Below are positions 20,337 through 27,549 of a DNA stretch of 64,000 nt, one piece after another; within the stretch, counting starts at the first letter, position 1, and each line of letters starts with the position of its first letter. Below the pieces are notes generated by a model. It was not told the origin of the DNA, made no database searches, and saw nothing but the letters and a program-made list of their open reading frames with translations. Made by a program: the position numbers and the translations under genes. The DNA is from Nocardia colli (GTDB taxonomy: Bacteria > Actinomycetota > Actinomycetes > Mycobacteriales > Mycobacteriaceae). The DNA is taken from NCBI RefSeq assembly GCF_008704205.1, contig NZ_VXLC01000004.1, positions 558,001 through 622,000 of the forward strand, read 5' to 3'.

Positions 20337-20981
20337 ATGCGGACCTTGCTGGATCTGATCCTGCCCGCGGCTTGTGCGGGCTGCCGGATGGCGGGCGTCG
20401 GCTGGTGCGCCGACTGCGCGGCGGCGCTCGCCGGCCCGCCGATTAGGGTGTGGCCGCGCACCGATCCGGGGGTGCCGTGCTGGGCGCTCGGTCCGTACGC
20501 GGGGCCGGGGCGGCGGGCGGTGCTGGCAGCCAAGGAGCGCGGTCGGCGGGATCTGGCCGAGCCGCTCGGGCTGGCGCTGGCTCGTGGTCTCGCGCGCCTG
20601 CGGGCGGGGGATCGGCCGCTGGTGCTCGTTCCCGCACCGAGCCGGAAGATCGCGGCGCGGCGGCGGGGTGGCGATCCGGTGCTCCGCACAGCGCGGGTAG
20701 CCGCGAGTTGGCTGCCCGATAGCCAGATGGTATCCGTGCTCCGAGTGTGGTGGGCTGTGCGGGATTCGGTGGGCTTGACACCCGGTGAGCGGGCTCACAA
20801 TCTGCACGGCCGGGTCACCACACTACCCGGTCGCGCGGCCACACCGCGGATTCCGGCAAACGCCGAGGTAGTGCTGGTCGACGATGTGCTGACCACCGGT
20901 GCCACGGCGCGCGAGTCGGTGCGCGCACTGGCTCGGATCGGCCTGCCGACACGCGCGGTACTGGTTACCTGTGCTGCTTGA
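20337..20981 (+). CDS. ComF-family phosphoribosyltransferase-like protein
   Basis: A 214-residue ComF-type protein. The N-terminal zinc module has C13, C16, C24 and C27 (CAGCRMAGVGWCADC). The C-terminal half carries the PRPP-binding loop VVLVDDVLTTGAT and, before it, LVPAPSRKIAARRRGGDPV. In naturally competent bacteria ComF assists DNA uptake; in actinobacteria the substrate is unknown. ATG at 20337 directly follows an in-frame GTG at 20334, so the exact start is uncertain by one codon. Its position between lpqB and hpf is conserved in mycobacteria. Confidence 0.88.
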   Translation: MRTLLDLILPAACAGCRMAGVGWCADCAAALAGPPIRVWPRTDPGVPCWALGPYAGPGRRAVLAAKERGRRDLAEPLGLALARGLARLRAGDRPLVLVPAPSRKIAARRRGGDPVLRTARVAASWLPDSQMVSVLRVWWAVRDSVGLTPGERAHNLHGRVTTLPGRAATPRIPANAEVVLVDDVLTTGATARESVRALARIGLPTRAVLVTCAA

Positions 20982-21164
20982 CTCCGGGAAATTTGCGTGA
21001 ACACTGGCGCACTCCCCGATGTCGTACTAGCGTCGCGAACACACACCCGAACCGGGAGTTTGGAGGTGGCGCCTCGGACATCAAGTGCCGAGAGATCGTC
21101 GATCGGCACGGCTCATTCCCGCCGCACGCACGTTGTCTGTGCGGCCATTATTCGGGAGGTACGC

Positions 21165-21929
21165 GTGACGACTTCTTCACGACCTTCAGTGCAAGACGCC
21201 GACCGTTCGGTGTTGGATGACAGCACCTTGGACGTGACCGAACAATCCGTTGCGGATCGAACCAGGACGCCCCGCGCGGAAGTCGTGGTCAAGGGTCGCA
21301 ATGTCGAAGTTCCGGATCACTTTCGAATCTATGTCGCGGAGAAACTCTCCCGGCTCGAACGTTTCGATCCGTCCATTTTCATCTTCGACGTCGAGCTGTT
21401 CCACGAGCGAAATCGTCGGCAGCGCAAGAGTTGTCAGCGGGTGGAGATCACCGCGCGCGGCAAGGGCCCGATCGTCCGGGCCGAGGCCTGCGCCGACAGT
21501 TTCTACGCCGCGCTGGAGTCGGTGACGGCGAAGCTGGAAAGCCGCCTGCGCCGCACCAAGGATCGCCGCAAGGTGCACTACGGGGACAAGACCCCCGTCT
21601 CCGTCGCCCAGGCGACCGCCGATCTGGTGGACGACTCGCTGTTCACCCAGCCCAACGGAAACGGCTCCGCCGCCGCACACGACCACCCCGACGGCGAATC
21701 CCGCCGTCGCACCGACGACCTGCCGGAAAACTCGGAATACGCGGCCGGACCCGGCCATATCGTTCGCACCAAGGTGCACACCGCGACCCCGATGTCCGTC
21801 GACGACGCCCTCTACCAGATGGAACTCGTCGGCCATGACTTCTTCCTCTTCCAAGACCGAGAGACCGACCGACCGTCGGTTGTCTATCGTCGGCACGCCT
21901 TCGACTACGGCCTCATCCGGCTCGCATAG
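21165..21929 (+). CDS. hpf: Long-form ribosome hibernation promoting factor (HPF)
   Basis: Binds the 30S subunit decoding region and, through its C-terminal domain, promotes 100S dimers during stasis. The N-terminal S30AE domain (about 40-150) starts EVVVKGRNVEVPDHFRIYV; the linker is Asn/Gly/Asp-rich; the C-terminal domain (about 190-254) has IVRTKVHTATPMSVDDALYQMELVGHDFFLF. The frame is open upstream to 20997, but the GTG at 21165 has GGAGG five bases upstream and gives 254 residues. The 180-base upstream region probably holds the promoter; no operator was identified. Confidence 0.93.
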   Translation: MTTSSRPSVQDADRSVLDDSTLDVTEQSVADRTRTPRAEVVVKGRNVEVPDHFRIYVAEKLSRLERFDPSIFIFDVELFHERNRRQRKSCQRVEITARGKGPIVRAEACADSFYAALESVTAKLESRLRRTKDRRKVHYGDKTPVSVAQATADLVDDSLFTQPNGNGSAAAHDHPDGESRRRTDDLPENSEYAAGPGHIVRTKVHTATPMSVDDALYQMELVGHDFFLFQDRETDRPSVVYRRHAFDYGLIRLA

Positions 21930-22044
21930 TCCAGGGTCCGCACCCTATCCATCTCTCCGGGCAGTCAACGCTCGAGTTGGGTGCCCGGAGATCCGCCCCG
22001 GTCTGTAGATCCATCCGCCGCCGATGACTCGGCCTCGCCGCGAA

Positions 22045-23145
22045 TTACCCCAGAATCGTTGCGGCCTTGCGAGTTTCGCTATTCCAGGCCCGCGCGAGGT
22101 CGAGCAGGCGGCGGATGTCGGCGTCGATGTCGTTGGACGCGGCGCCGAAACGATCCATCTCGCGGGCAACCGCGGCCGGCGCGGCACCGGTGCGCTTGGT
22201 GACAATCGCCTGCTTCAGCTGCCGGGCATAGCGCTCATCGCTCGGTGGGCCCAGCGCTCGGTCGGCGGGCAGGTACCGGTGCAGCTGCATGAGGGCGTCG
22301 CGGATTTCCACCGTCATGCGCAGCAGGCGCGCATCCGGTGGCACCGAACCGCTTGCGGGGAGCACGATTTCGGGCACGGCCGCGGTCAGCTCGCGCCACA
22401 GCGGGCGCAGCCGACGGCAGTTGCGTCCCGATCGGTCCCAGCCCGCGCGCGCCGACACCAGCTCGGCCAGCGGTACCGCCAGCATCGCGGCGAGCACGAA
22501 CACGGTGCCGAAATTCGGTGCCGCCCACCGGGTCAGGTGCGGGTCCTCGGCCTGCCAGCGGCCGGTGTGCCGGGCGATCGAGCTGATCAGGCCGGCGCTC
22601 GCGATGAACGGCGTGGCCAGCAGCGCGCAGAAGACGACGCGTTCATACGGCGTGACGTCACCGGTGCGCAGTTCGCGCAGGCCGACCCGCCAGACCAGCT
22701 TGCCCGCCGCGATCAGCGGCACCCACATCAGCGCGGACACCACGAATTCCTGCCAGCTGCTGTCCTGCCCGAGCAGCGTGCCTGCGCGTCGATAGGGCGT
22801 GCCGATGATCAGGATCAGCACGACGGCCGCGGTCGCGGCCAGGTCGAAATACCGCTGGCGACGGGCGGCCTGGCGCGGATCGGCATCGGCCCACAGCATC
22901 GCCGCGCCGTAGAGGCTGGCGATCGCGAGGATGGTGCACCCCATCGACAGCTGATGCATCAGGCTGCCGAACCGCGGCGCGATGCCTCGTTCCAGCAGGA
23001 CGAGCGAGAGCGCGGTCCAGGCCAGCGAGCGGTTGAGCAGGCGATCGATCGCGGTGCTGTGGAGCAGCGCGAACCGCCCGATCGCCACGGCGACCACGAA
23101 GACGATCACCGGCACCGCGAAGATCGCGGGAACGGGTGAGCTCAC
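22045..23145 (-). CDS. Seven-helix membrane protein, DUF6545 / MAB_1171c family
   Basis: A 366-residue protein with seven predicted membrane helices in the first 235 residues (for example AIFAVPVIVFVVAVAIGRFA, YFDLAATAAVVLILIIG, FVVSALMWVPLIAAGKLVW, TVFVLAAMLAVPLAELVSA), then a cytoplasmic tail with RLRPLWRELTAAVPEIVLP, a signature of DUF6545 (often annotated as MAB_1171c family putative transporter). No transport or enzymatic activity is established. The GTG start overlaps the ImmA/IrrE stop by four bases, so the two proteins are made together. It is the last gene of the XRE/EspR-like/ImmA cluster. Confidence 0.85.
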   Translation of the reverse strand: MSSPVPAIFAVPVIVFVVAVAIGRFALLHSTAIDRLLNRSLAWTALSLVLLERGIAPRFGSLMHQLSMGCTILAIASLYGAAMLWADADPRQAARRQRYFDLAATAAVVLILIIGTPYRRAGTLLGQDSSWQEFVVSALMWVPLIAAGKLVWRVGLRELRTGDVTPYERVVFCALLATPFIASAGLISSIARHTGRWQAEDPHLTRWAAPNFGTVFVLAAMLAVPLAELVSARAGWDRSGRNCRRLRPLWRELTAAVPEIVLPASGSVPPDARLLRMTVEIRDALMQLHRYLPADRALGPPSDERYARQLKQAIVTKRTGAAPAAVAREMDRFGAASNDIDADIRRLLDLARAWNSETRKAATILG

Positions 23146-23666
23146 CGACGGCGGTCGCGGAAGAACGTCCGGTGCAGCAAGGAGTCTCGGCGCGGTGGCC
23201 GCATGGCGTGCAGCATGACCATGTCGGCGAAGGTCTCGGCATCGCGTTCGCGAGTGGTGCCGTAGTCGGTGCGGCCGAGCACATGGGCGATGGATTCGGG
23301 GGAGATCGACGGCAGCAGTTCGGCGACCGCGGCCACCGTCGGGGTGGTCTGGCCGGGTTCGCCGTCGGCCGGCTGCTCCGGGCCGTGGCCGAGCAGCATG
23401 TGGCCGAGTTCGTGCACGATGATGTGCTCGGCGTGCCACTCGGTGGTGTCCGCGCCGTAGACGATGACGTCGCTGTCCTGCTTGGCGATCCACAGTCCGC
23501 TGCCGGTGCCGCAGCCGGTGCCCGCGAGCAGCGCGGTATCGATCGGCAGCAGGCTGATGTCCCGGCCGCGGTACCGCGCGACATCGTCGAGGTAGCTCGA
23601 CAGATCCCACGGGTGCGGTATCGGTACGTCCCGAGTCAGGTTCCGGAACTGGGCCTGCATGGCCAT
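23142..23666 (-). CDS. ImmA/IrrE-family metallo-endopeptidase
   Basis: A 174-residue zinc protease of the COG2856 type. The active site HELGH is at residues 85-89 (HIIVHELGHMLLGHG), with a downstream acidic ligand region RERDAETFADMVML near 150. Relatives cleave or inactivate partner XRE repressors (ImmR in ICEBs1, DdrO in Deinococcus). Here two regulators lie immediately upstream, so an analogous derepression role is inferred. AGGAG is 11 bases upstream of the ATG at 23666; a second ATG two codons later is less well placed. The stop overlaps the membrane-protein gene by four bases. Confidence 0.88.
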   Translation of the reverse strand: MAMQAQFRNLTRDVPIPHPWDLSSYLDDVARYRGRDISLLPIDTALLAGTGCGTGSGLWIAKQDSDVIVYGADTTEWHAEHIIVHELGHMLLGHGPEQPADGEPGQTTPTVAAVAELLPSISPESIAHVLGRTDYGTTRERDAETFADMVMLHAMRPPRRDSLLHRTFFRDRRR

Positions 23667-23716
23667 GCGATCGAATCTCCTACAGCAAGCTCGGTGCCCC
23701 CATGTAGGTAGCGATA

Positions 23717-24154
23717 TTACCGACTCGGCGGTACGGGACCATCCGTGCTCTCGATGATTCTCGCGAGAATCGACTGGTCGACGTTGGAACCGCGCAGCGC
23801 GATGCTGGAAACGTTGGCATCGCGCATGGTCGCGAGGAGTTCGAGTTCCCGGTCGATGGCCGCGGCCGCGGGGCCGGTGGTGGTGAGGTAGTCCGCGGCC
23901 ACGCCGAAACTCTGGGCGATCGCGGCCAGCAGATCCGGTTCGACTGCGGCGGCGGCATTTTCGCCGTCGAACTCGCCTCGGCGTAGTCGTTCCAGCTGGC
24001 TCGCGGGGACGGTCCGGCGCAGGTAGTCGCCGGCCTGCGCGGCCACCGTCGCGTTGCTGCGCTCCGGGGCCGAGCGCGGGTGCACGACCGCGAACAGCCG
24101 ATTGATCTTGTGGCTCAGCGTGAGCGCCCCGTTGGCCGGCGCGCCGTTCGTCAT
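23717..24154 (-). CDS. EspR-like helix-turn-helix regulator
   Basis: A 145-residue DNA-binding protein. The pattern LSHKINRLFAVVHP...AAQAGDYLRRTVPASQLERLRRGEF...LLAAIAQSFGVAADYLTT is the XRE-type helix-turn-helix seen in EspR and its relatives, and the C-terminal helix ELELLATMRDANVSSIALRG parallels the EspR dimerisation helix. EspR is a nucleoid-associated regulator of ESX-1 accessory genes in mycobacteria; no ESX gene is present here. The ATG at 24154 has a GAGG eight bases upstream and starts 10 bases after the previous gene ends. Confidence 0.75.
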   Translation of the reverse strand: MTNGAPANGALTLSHKINRLFAVVHPRSAPERSNATVAAQAGDYLRRTVPASQLERLRRGEFDGENAAAAVEPDLLAAIAQSFGVAADYLTTTGPAAAAIDRELELLATMRDANVSSIALRGSNVDQSILARIIESTDGPVPPSR

Positions 24155-24164
24155 CTCCGTCACC

Positions 24165-24875
24165 TCAGTGCCCACCGTTTCGACTCGCGGTCGTGGCCAG
24201 GTTGGCAGCCAGCCACCGTGCCCGGAACTGACCTTCTGTCGCAGCATCCACGTCCTCCGATCGTCCGGCCAGCCAGCGCCGGTATCGCCGTTCCTGCAGT
24301 TCGGTGCCCTCGCTGGCTTCGGCGGGCACCTCGAGCAGGTGCGCGAAGGCCATTTCGACGAGGGGGTGTAGCACGCGGCCGGGACCGCCGTTGCGTTCCA
24401 GCATCGCGGTCGCGTAGCGCGCCGAGAGTTTCGACACGACCCGGTTGAGTTCGTCGATCGCGGAGGTCAATTGGGGATCGGTCGCCCGGCCCTGCTCGAC
24501 CGCGTCGTTGAGCCGGCCCGCGGTGGCGAGCAGGCCGGTGAGGTCGGCGATCTCGAAGCGGATCGAGTCGGGTCCGGCCACGACGGACTCGCCGGGGTGG
24601 CGGGCGGCCGGCCCGAGGTCGTCGGCGACGGCGGGCGTGCCGCCCGCGTACGTCCGCGCGGCACTGCCCGGCAGCCAGCGCAGCGGCGCGTCGAGTTTGT
24701 TCAGCGTGGTGGTGCTGATCGCCGCGTCGCCGTCCTCGATCTTGCGAATCGTCGGTGCCGAAGGGCCCCCGAGGTCGCCGATCTGTAACTGCGTGAGTCC
24801 GAGCTCGTCCCGGCGTTCCTTGATGATTCGGCCGAATCTCTTCTGGCGCCGCGACAGCTCCGAAGGGCTATGCAT
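24165..24875 (-). CDS. XRE-family regulator heading the ImmA/DUF6545 cluster
   Basis: A 236-residue protein with an N-terminal XRE helix-turn-helix (about 12-60: RIIKERRDELGLTQLQIGDL, SAPTIRKIEDGDAAIST) and a long helical C-terminal region ending RYRRWLAGRSEDVDAATEGQ. It is the first gene of a four-gene minus-strand unit. The ATG at 24875 has no ribosome site; a possible promoter TTGCCT-N17-TACCCT lies just upstream, so the transcript may be nearly leaderless. A 20-base perfect palindrome at 24939-24958 is a plausible binding site. It is the likely substrate of the ImmA/IrrE protease (inferred). Confidence 0.8.
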   Translation of the reverse strand: MHSPSELSRRQKRFGRIIKERRDELGLTQLQIGDLGGPSAPTIRKIEDGDAAISTTTLNKLDAPLRWLPGSAARTYAGGTPAVADDLGPAARHPGESVVAGPDSIRFEIADLTGLLATAGRLNDAVEQGRATDPQLTSAIDELNRVVSKLSARYATAMLERNGGPGRVLHPLVEMAFAHLLEVPAEASEGTELQERRYRRWLAGRSEDVDAATEGQFRARWLAANLATTASRNGGH

Positions 24876-24938
24876 AGTGCACTCAAGGGTAGGCGCGACC
24901 AGGGTCAAAGGCAAATCAATAGAAAGTGTTTGAAAAAT

Positions 24939-24958
24939 CAGTAGCAATATTGCTACTG
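24939..24958. promoter_or_regulatory. 20-bp perfect palindrome upstream of the XRE gene
   Basis: CAGTAGCAATATTGCTACTG is fully self-complementary over 20 bases, in an AT-rich patch 64-83 bases before the XRE start. No part of it is coding. It is the best candidate operator for the XRE or EspR-like regulator. Confidence 0.7.
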
Positions 24959-25140
24959 TTCTGATGCGCCGAGTCGCTACGACATCGGCCTTGCGGAGCG
25001 TTCCGAGACGAGCAGGGGCGTTCGTCGGGACGGGCGCCTCCGGTCTGTTGCGCAACGGCGCGCGGCAGGCCGGAACCAGCGACGGTGGAGGGGATCGCCG
25101 CTGCGCACGGGATCACCGTCGGCGAAGGGGGTCGACGGTG

Positions 25141-25160
25141 AACTTACTATGGAGTAAGTT
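25141..25160. promoter_or_regulatory. Candidate operator in the thiolase promoter
   Basis: AACTTACT-atgg-AGTAAGTT has eight-base perfect arms and ends 32 bases before the thiolase ATG, where a repressor would block transcription. The half-site GTAAGTT recurs in the desaturase promoter (30377-30387), hinting at a common fatty-acid-responsive regulator. Confidence 0.6.
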
Positions 25161-25192
25161 TGGTGGTCGGAGATCTCTCGAAAGGAAATCGC

Positions 25193-26485
25193 ATGGCCAC
25201 CAAGGCTGCTCGCCGTGCCGTGATCGTGTCCGGTGCGCGCACGCCGTTCGTGCGTGCGTTCACCGGATACACGCGGATGGATTCCATCGCGCTCGCCGAT
25301 GCCGCCGTCCGCGGGGTGCTCGAGCGGACCGGGCTGCCCGGCGCTCAGGTGCAGGCGATCGTCTGGGGCGGGGTCATCCTGCCCAGCGCGGCGCCGAACA
25401 TCGCCCGGGAGATCGCCCTCGACCTGCGGTTGGACCCGGGTTGCGAGGGTTACACGGTGACCCGCGCCTGCGCGTCCGGCCTGCAGGCGGTGACCTCCGC
25501 CGCGGCCGCGATCGAGCGCGGCGAATACGACATCATGATCGCCGGCGGCAGCGATTCGACCTCCAACGCCGAGGTCAAGCTGCCGCAGAAGGTGGTGCAC
25601 GCGGCCGCGCCGCTGGCCCTGGGCAAGCCGAAGCCGAAGGACTATCTGTCCGCGCTCACCCAGCTCGCGCCGTTCACCGATCTGCTGCCGAGCCGGCCGA
25701 AGATCGCCGAGCGGACCACCGGCGAGGTGATGGGGGAGTCGGCGGAGAAGATGGCGCGGATCCACGGGGTCAGCCGGGCCGATCAGGACGAGTTCGCCGC
25801 GCGGTCACACCATCGCGCCGCCGCGGCCATCGATTCGGGACGATTCGACGACGAGGTGCTGCGGGTGCGGACGCCCGAGGGCACCGAGATCGCGCGCGAC
25901 GGATTGGTGCGCGGGGACACCAGCATCGAAAAACTGTCGAAACTCAAGCCGGTGTTCGCCGAAAACGGCACCGTGACGGCAGGCAATGCCAGCCCGCTCA
26001 CCGACGGTGCCTCCGCGGTGCTGTTGATGAGCGAGGAGAAGGCGCTCGAGCTCGGATATCGGCCGCTGGCCGCGTTCCGGTCGTGGAGCTATGTCAGCGT
26101 CGATCCGACCGATCAGGTGCTGATCGGCCCGGCGATCTCCATGCCGCGCGCGCTGGACAAGGCCGGAATGTCGTTGAGCGACATCGATTTCGTCGATATC
26201 CACGAGGCGTTCGCGGCGCAGACGCTGTCCGTGCTGGCCGCGCTCGGCAGCACCGAGTGGGCCAAGACCCGCCTCGATCGGGACACCGCGGTCGGCGAGG
26301 TCGACATCGACAAGCTCAACGTGCACGGCGGCTCGGTGTCGCTCGGCCACCCCTTCGGCGCCACCGGTGCCCGAATGGTCACCACAATGGCGAACGAGCT
26401 GGCCCGAACCGGGAAAAACGCTGCGCTGCTCGGCATCTGCGCCGCAGGTGGCATCGGCGCTTCCGCCGTCCTAGAACGCGTCTGA
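25193..26485 (+). CDS. Acetyl-CoA C-acyltransferase (thiolase, FadI/FadA-like)
   Basis: Catalyses thiolytic cleavage of 3-ketoacyl-CoA in beta-oxidation (or the reverse condensation). The 430-residue protein has the nucleophilic Cys in TRACASGLQAVTSA (about 92), the His motif NVHGGSVSLGHPFGATGARM (about 375) and the second catalytic Cys in GICAAGGIGAS near the C-terminus. The ATG at 25193 has AAGGA eight bases upstream. The last 21 codons plus 126 downstream bases form a tandemly repeated 189-base unit. With alkB and two desaturase genes nearby, a role in lipid catabolism fits. Confidence 0.92.
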   Translation: MATKAARRAVIVSGARTPFVRAFTGYTRMDSIALADAAVRGVLERTGLPGAQVQAIVWGGVILPSAAPNIAREIALDLRLDPGCEGYTVTRACASGLQAVTSAAAAIERGEYDIMIAGGSDSTSNAEVKLPQKVVHAAAPLALGKPKPKDYLSALTQLAPFTDLLPSRPKIAERTTGEVMGESAEKMARIHGVSRADQDEFAARSHHRAAAAIDSGRFDDEVLRVRTPEGTEIARDGLVRGDTSIEKLSKLKPVFAENGTVTAGNASPLTDGASAVLLMSEEKALELGYRPLAAFRSWSYVSVDPTDQVLIGPAISMPRALDKAGMSLSDIDFVDIHEAFAAQTLSVLAALGSTEWAKTRLDRDTAVGEVDIDKLNVHGGSVSLGHPFGATGARMVTTMANELARTGKNAALLGICAAGGIGASAVLERV

Positions 26486-26919
26486 ACGCACCTCCCGCGC
26501 ACGGGTTCGCCTGCCGCGCACGAATCAGCTAGCGATTTCGTCCGCGGCGGGACGAAACTTGCGCGGCGGGGCGAAGCTTGCGCGGCGGTTCATGGTCCGG
26601 GATTAGTGTCCGCGCTGCTCGGCATTTGCGCCGCCGGCGGCATCGGCGCTTCCGCCGTCCTAGAACGCGTCTGAACGCACCTCCCGCGCACGGGTTCGCC
26701 TGCCGCGCACGAATCAGCTAGCGATTTCGTCCGCGGCGGGACGAAACTTGCGCGGCGGGGCGAAGCTTGCGCGGCGGTTCATGGTCCGGGATTAGTGTCC
26801 GCGCTGCTCGGCATTTGCGCCGCCGGCGGCATCGGCGCTTCCGCCGTCCTAGAACGCGTCTGAACGCACCTCCCGCGCACGGGTTCGCCTGCCGCGCACG
26901 AATCAGCTAGCGATTTCGT
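26423..26919. repeat. 189-bp tandem repeat carrying copies of the thiolase 3' end
   Basis: The unit starts in the thiolase gene at 26423 and repeats with a period of exactly 189 bases (26423-26611, 26612-26800, 26801 onward). The third copy is near-identical to 26919, then shows only diverged similarity to about 26990. Each unit includes the codons for the C-terminal LLGICAAGGIGASAVLERV and stop. Copies 2 and 3 differ from the gene at three positions there, all synonymous (ATC/ATT, GCA/GCC, GGT/GGC). Each extra copy could be read from a GTG (26606 and 26795) as a 22-codon frame, but no ribosome site precedes these. Confidence 0.9.
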
Positions 26920-27138
26920 GCGCGGCGAGGGGAAACCTGCGCGGCGGGTTCACTGTCCGAGATCAGTGTTCGCGCTTCGCCCGGGTGGGCCTGTCGCGCA
27001 CCGGTTGGCGTGCCGCGCACCGGTTGGCGTGCCGCGCAGTGGTTGGCGTGCCGCGCAGTGGTTGGCGTGCCGCGCATGAATCGGCTAGCGATTTTGTGCG
27101 CGGTGGGATGGAATGTGTGCGGCGTGGGTGGCGGTGGG
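26486..27138. other. Gene-free, repeat-rich stretch after thiolase
   Basis: About 650 bases without a credible gene. It contains the 189-base repeat copies, four occurrences of a 36-base hairpin-forming sequence (26513-26548, 26702-26737, 26891-26926, 27069-27104; arms GCCGCGCACGAA and TTCGTGCGCGGC in the third copy) and a 19-base tandem repeat (27003-27078). Apparent open frames on the minus strand here are made of the repeats themselves. Confidence 0.8.
27003..27078. repeat. 19-bp tandem repeat, four units
   Basis: Four consecutive units of GGTTGGCGTGCCGCGCANN starting at 27003, 27022, 27041 and 27060; the last two bases alternate (CC, GT, GT, TG). A degenerate half-unit precedes them. The last unit runs into the fourth copy of the 36-base palindrome. 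Confidence 0.88.
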
Positions 27139-27378
27139 TCAGCGGCGGCGGTCGGGTGGGATTGCCGGGATGGTGCCGTCGGCGGTGGGGCGGATGCCGT
27201 AGCCGGTGAAGACGCGGCGTGCGGTCTGCGGTTTGCGGCCGCCCTCGTCGGCGATGATGCGCAGGCAGGTGTCGTGGTTGGTTTCGCCGGGGCGGCCCTC
27301 GCGGCGCAGGCGCAGCATGGCGGACGCGAGGTCGATGCCGAGCTCATTCGACAACCGGACGGCATCGACGTTGGCCAT
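27139..27378 (-). CDS. Small hypothetical protein, 79 residues
   Basis: Starts MANVDAVRLSNELGIDLASA and continues MLRLRREGRPGETNHDTCLR; it ends in a Pro/Arg-rich tail (IPAIPPDRRR). The start is strongly supported by AGGAGG seven bases upstream. It is predicted soluble and mostly helical in the first 55 residues, with a single Cys. I do not recognise the family. It is flanked by the repeat stretch downstream and bluB upstream on the same strand, with about 170 bases between. Confidence 0.65.
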   Translation of the reverse strand: MANVDAVRLSNELGIDLASAMLRLRREGRPGETNHDTCLRIIADEGGRKPQTARRVFTGYGIRPTADGTIPAIPPDRRR

Positions 27379-27549
27379 GGCAAAACCTCCTGAAGCTGAA
27401 AAACCGAGCGCGCGCGAAGAATCCATTGTCCGAGATGGATCCGTCAGTGGCGTACCCAATCGCCGGGTCTGTGAATCCTCACGCTCCGGCCACCCGCCTG
27501 GTGATCTCCCGCACAGTGAAAACGTCTGCGGGAGATCGGGAAATGTGCG

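Larger units (their letters stand above)
24876..25192. promoter_or_regulatory. Divergent regulatory region between the XRE cluster and thiolase
   Basis: A 317-base gap whose first 90 bases are markedly AT-richer than the surrounding genes. It holds the two palindromes listed separately (24939-24958 and 25141-25160) and the thiolase ribosome site AAGGA at 25180-25185. The open frames crossing it show no family resemblance. Confidence 0.6.

Noticed and set aside
17211..20807. A 1198-codon minus-strand open frame opposite mtrB, lpqB and comF
   Set aside because: Composition mirrors the complementary coding strand; no motif or start signal, and the plus-strand genes are unambiguous.
22045..24958. 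Prophage or integrative element remnant because of XRE plus ImmA genes
   Set aside because: No integrase, excisionase, attachment-site repeat, tRNA target or conjugation gene is nearby, and GC content of the genes is like their neighbours.
26606..26863. Two 22-codon GTG frames in the repeat copies as genuine peptides
   Set aside because: They are by-products of the thiolase-tail duplication and have no ribosome binding site or promoter.
26423..26919. CRISPR-like array
   Set aside because: The repeat unit is 189 bases of contiguous near-identical sequence including coding sequence, with no unique spacers and no cas genes.
26907..27383. Minus-strand open frame over the 19-bp repeats (Ala/Arg/His/Pro-rich)
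   Set aside because: It reads through tandem DNA repeats and conflicts with the well-supported 79-residue gene at 27139-27378 in another frame.
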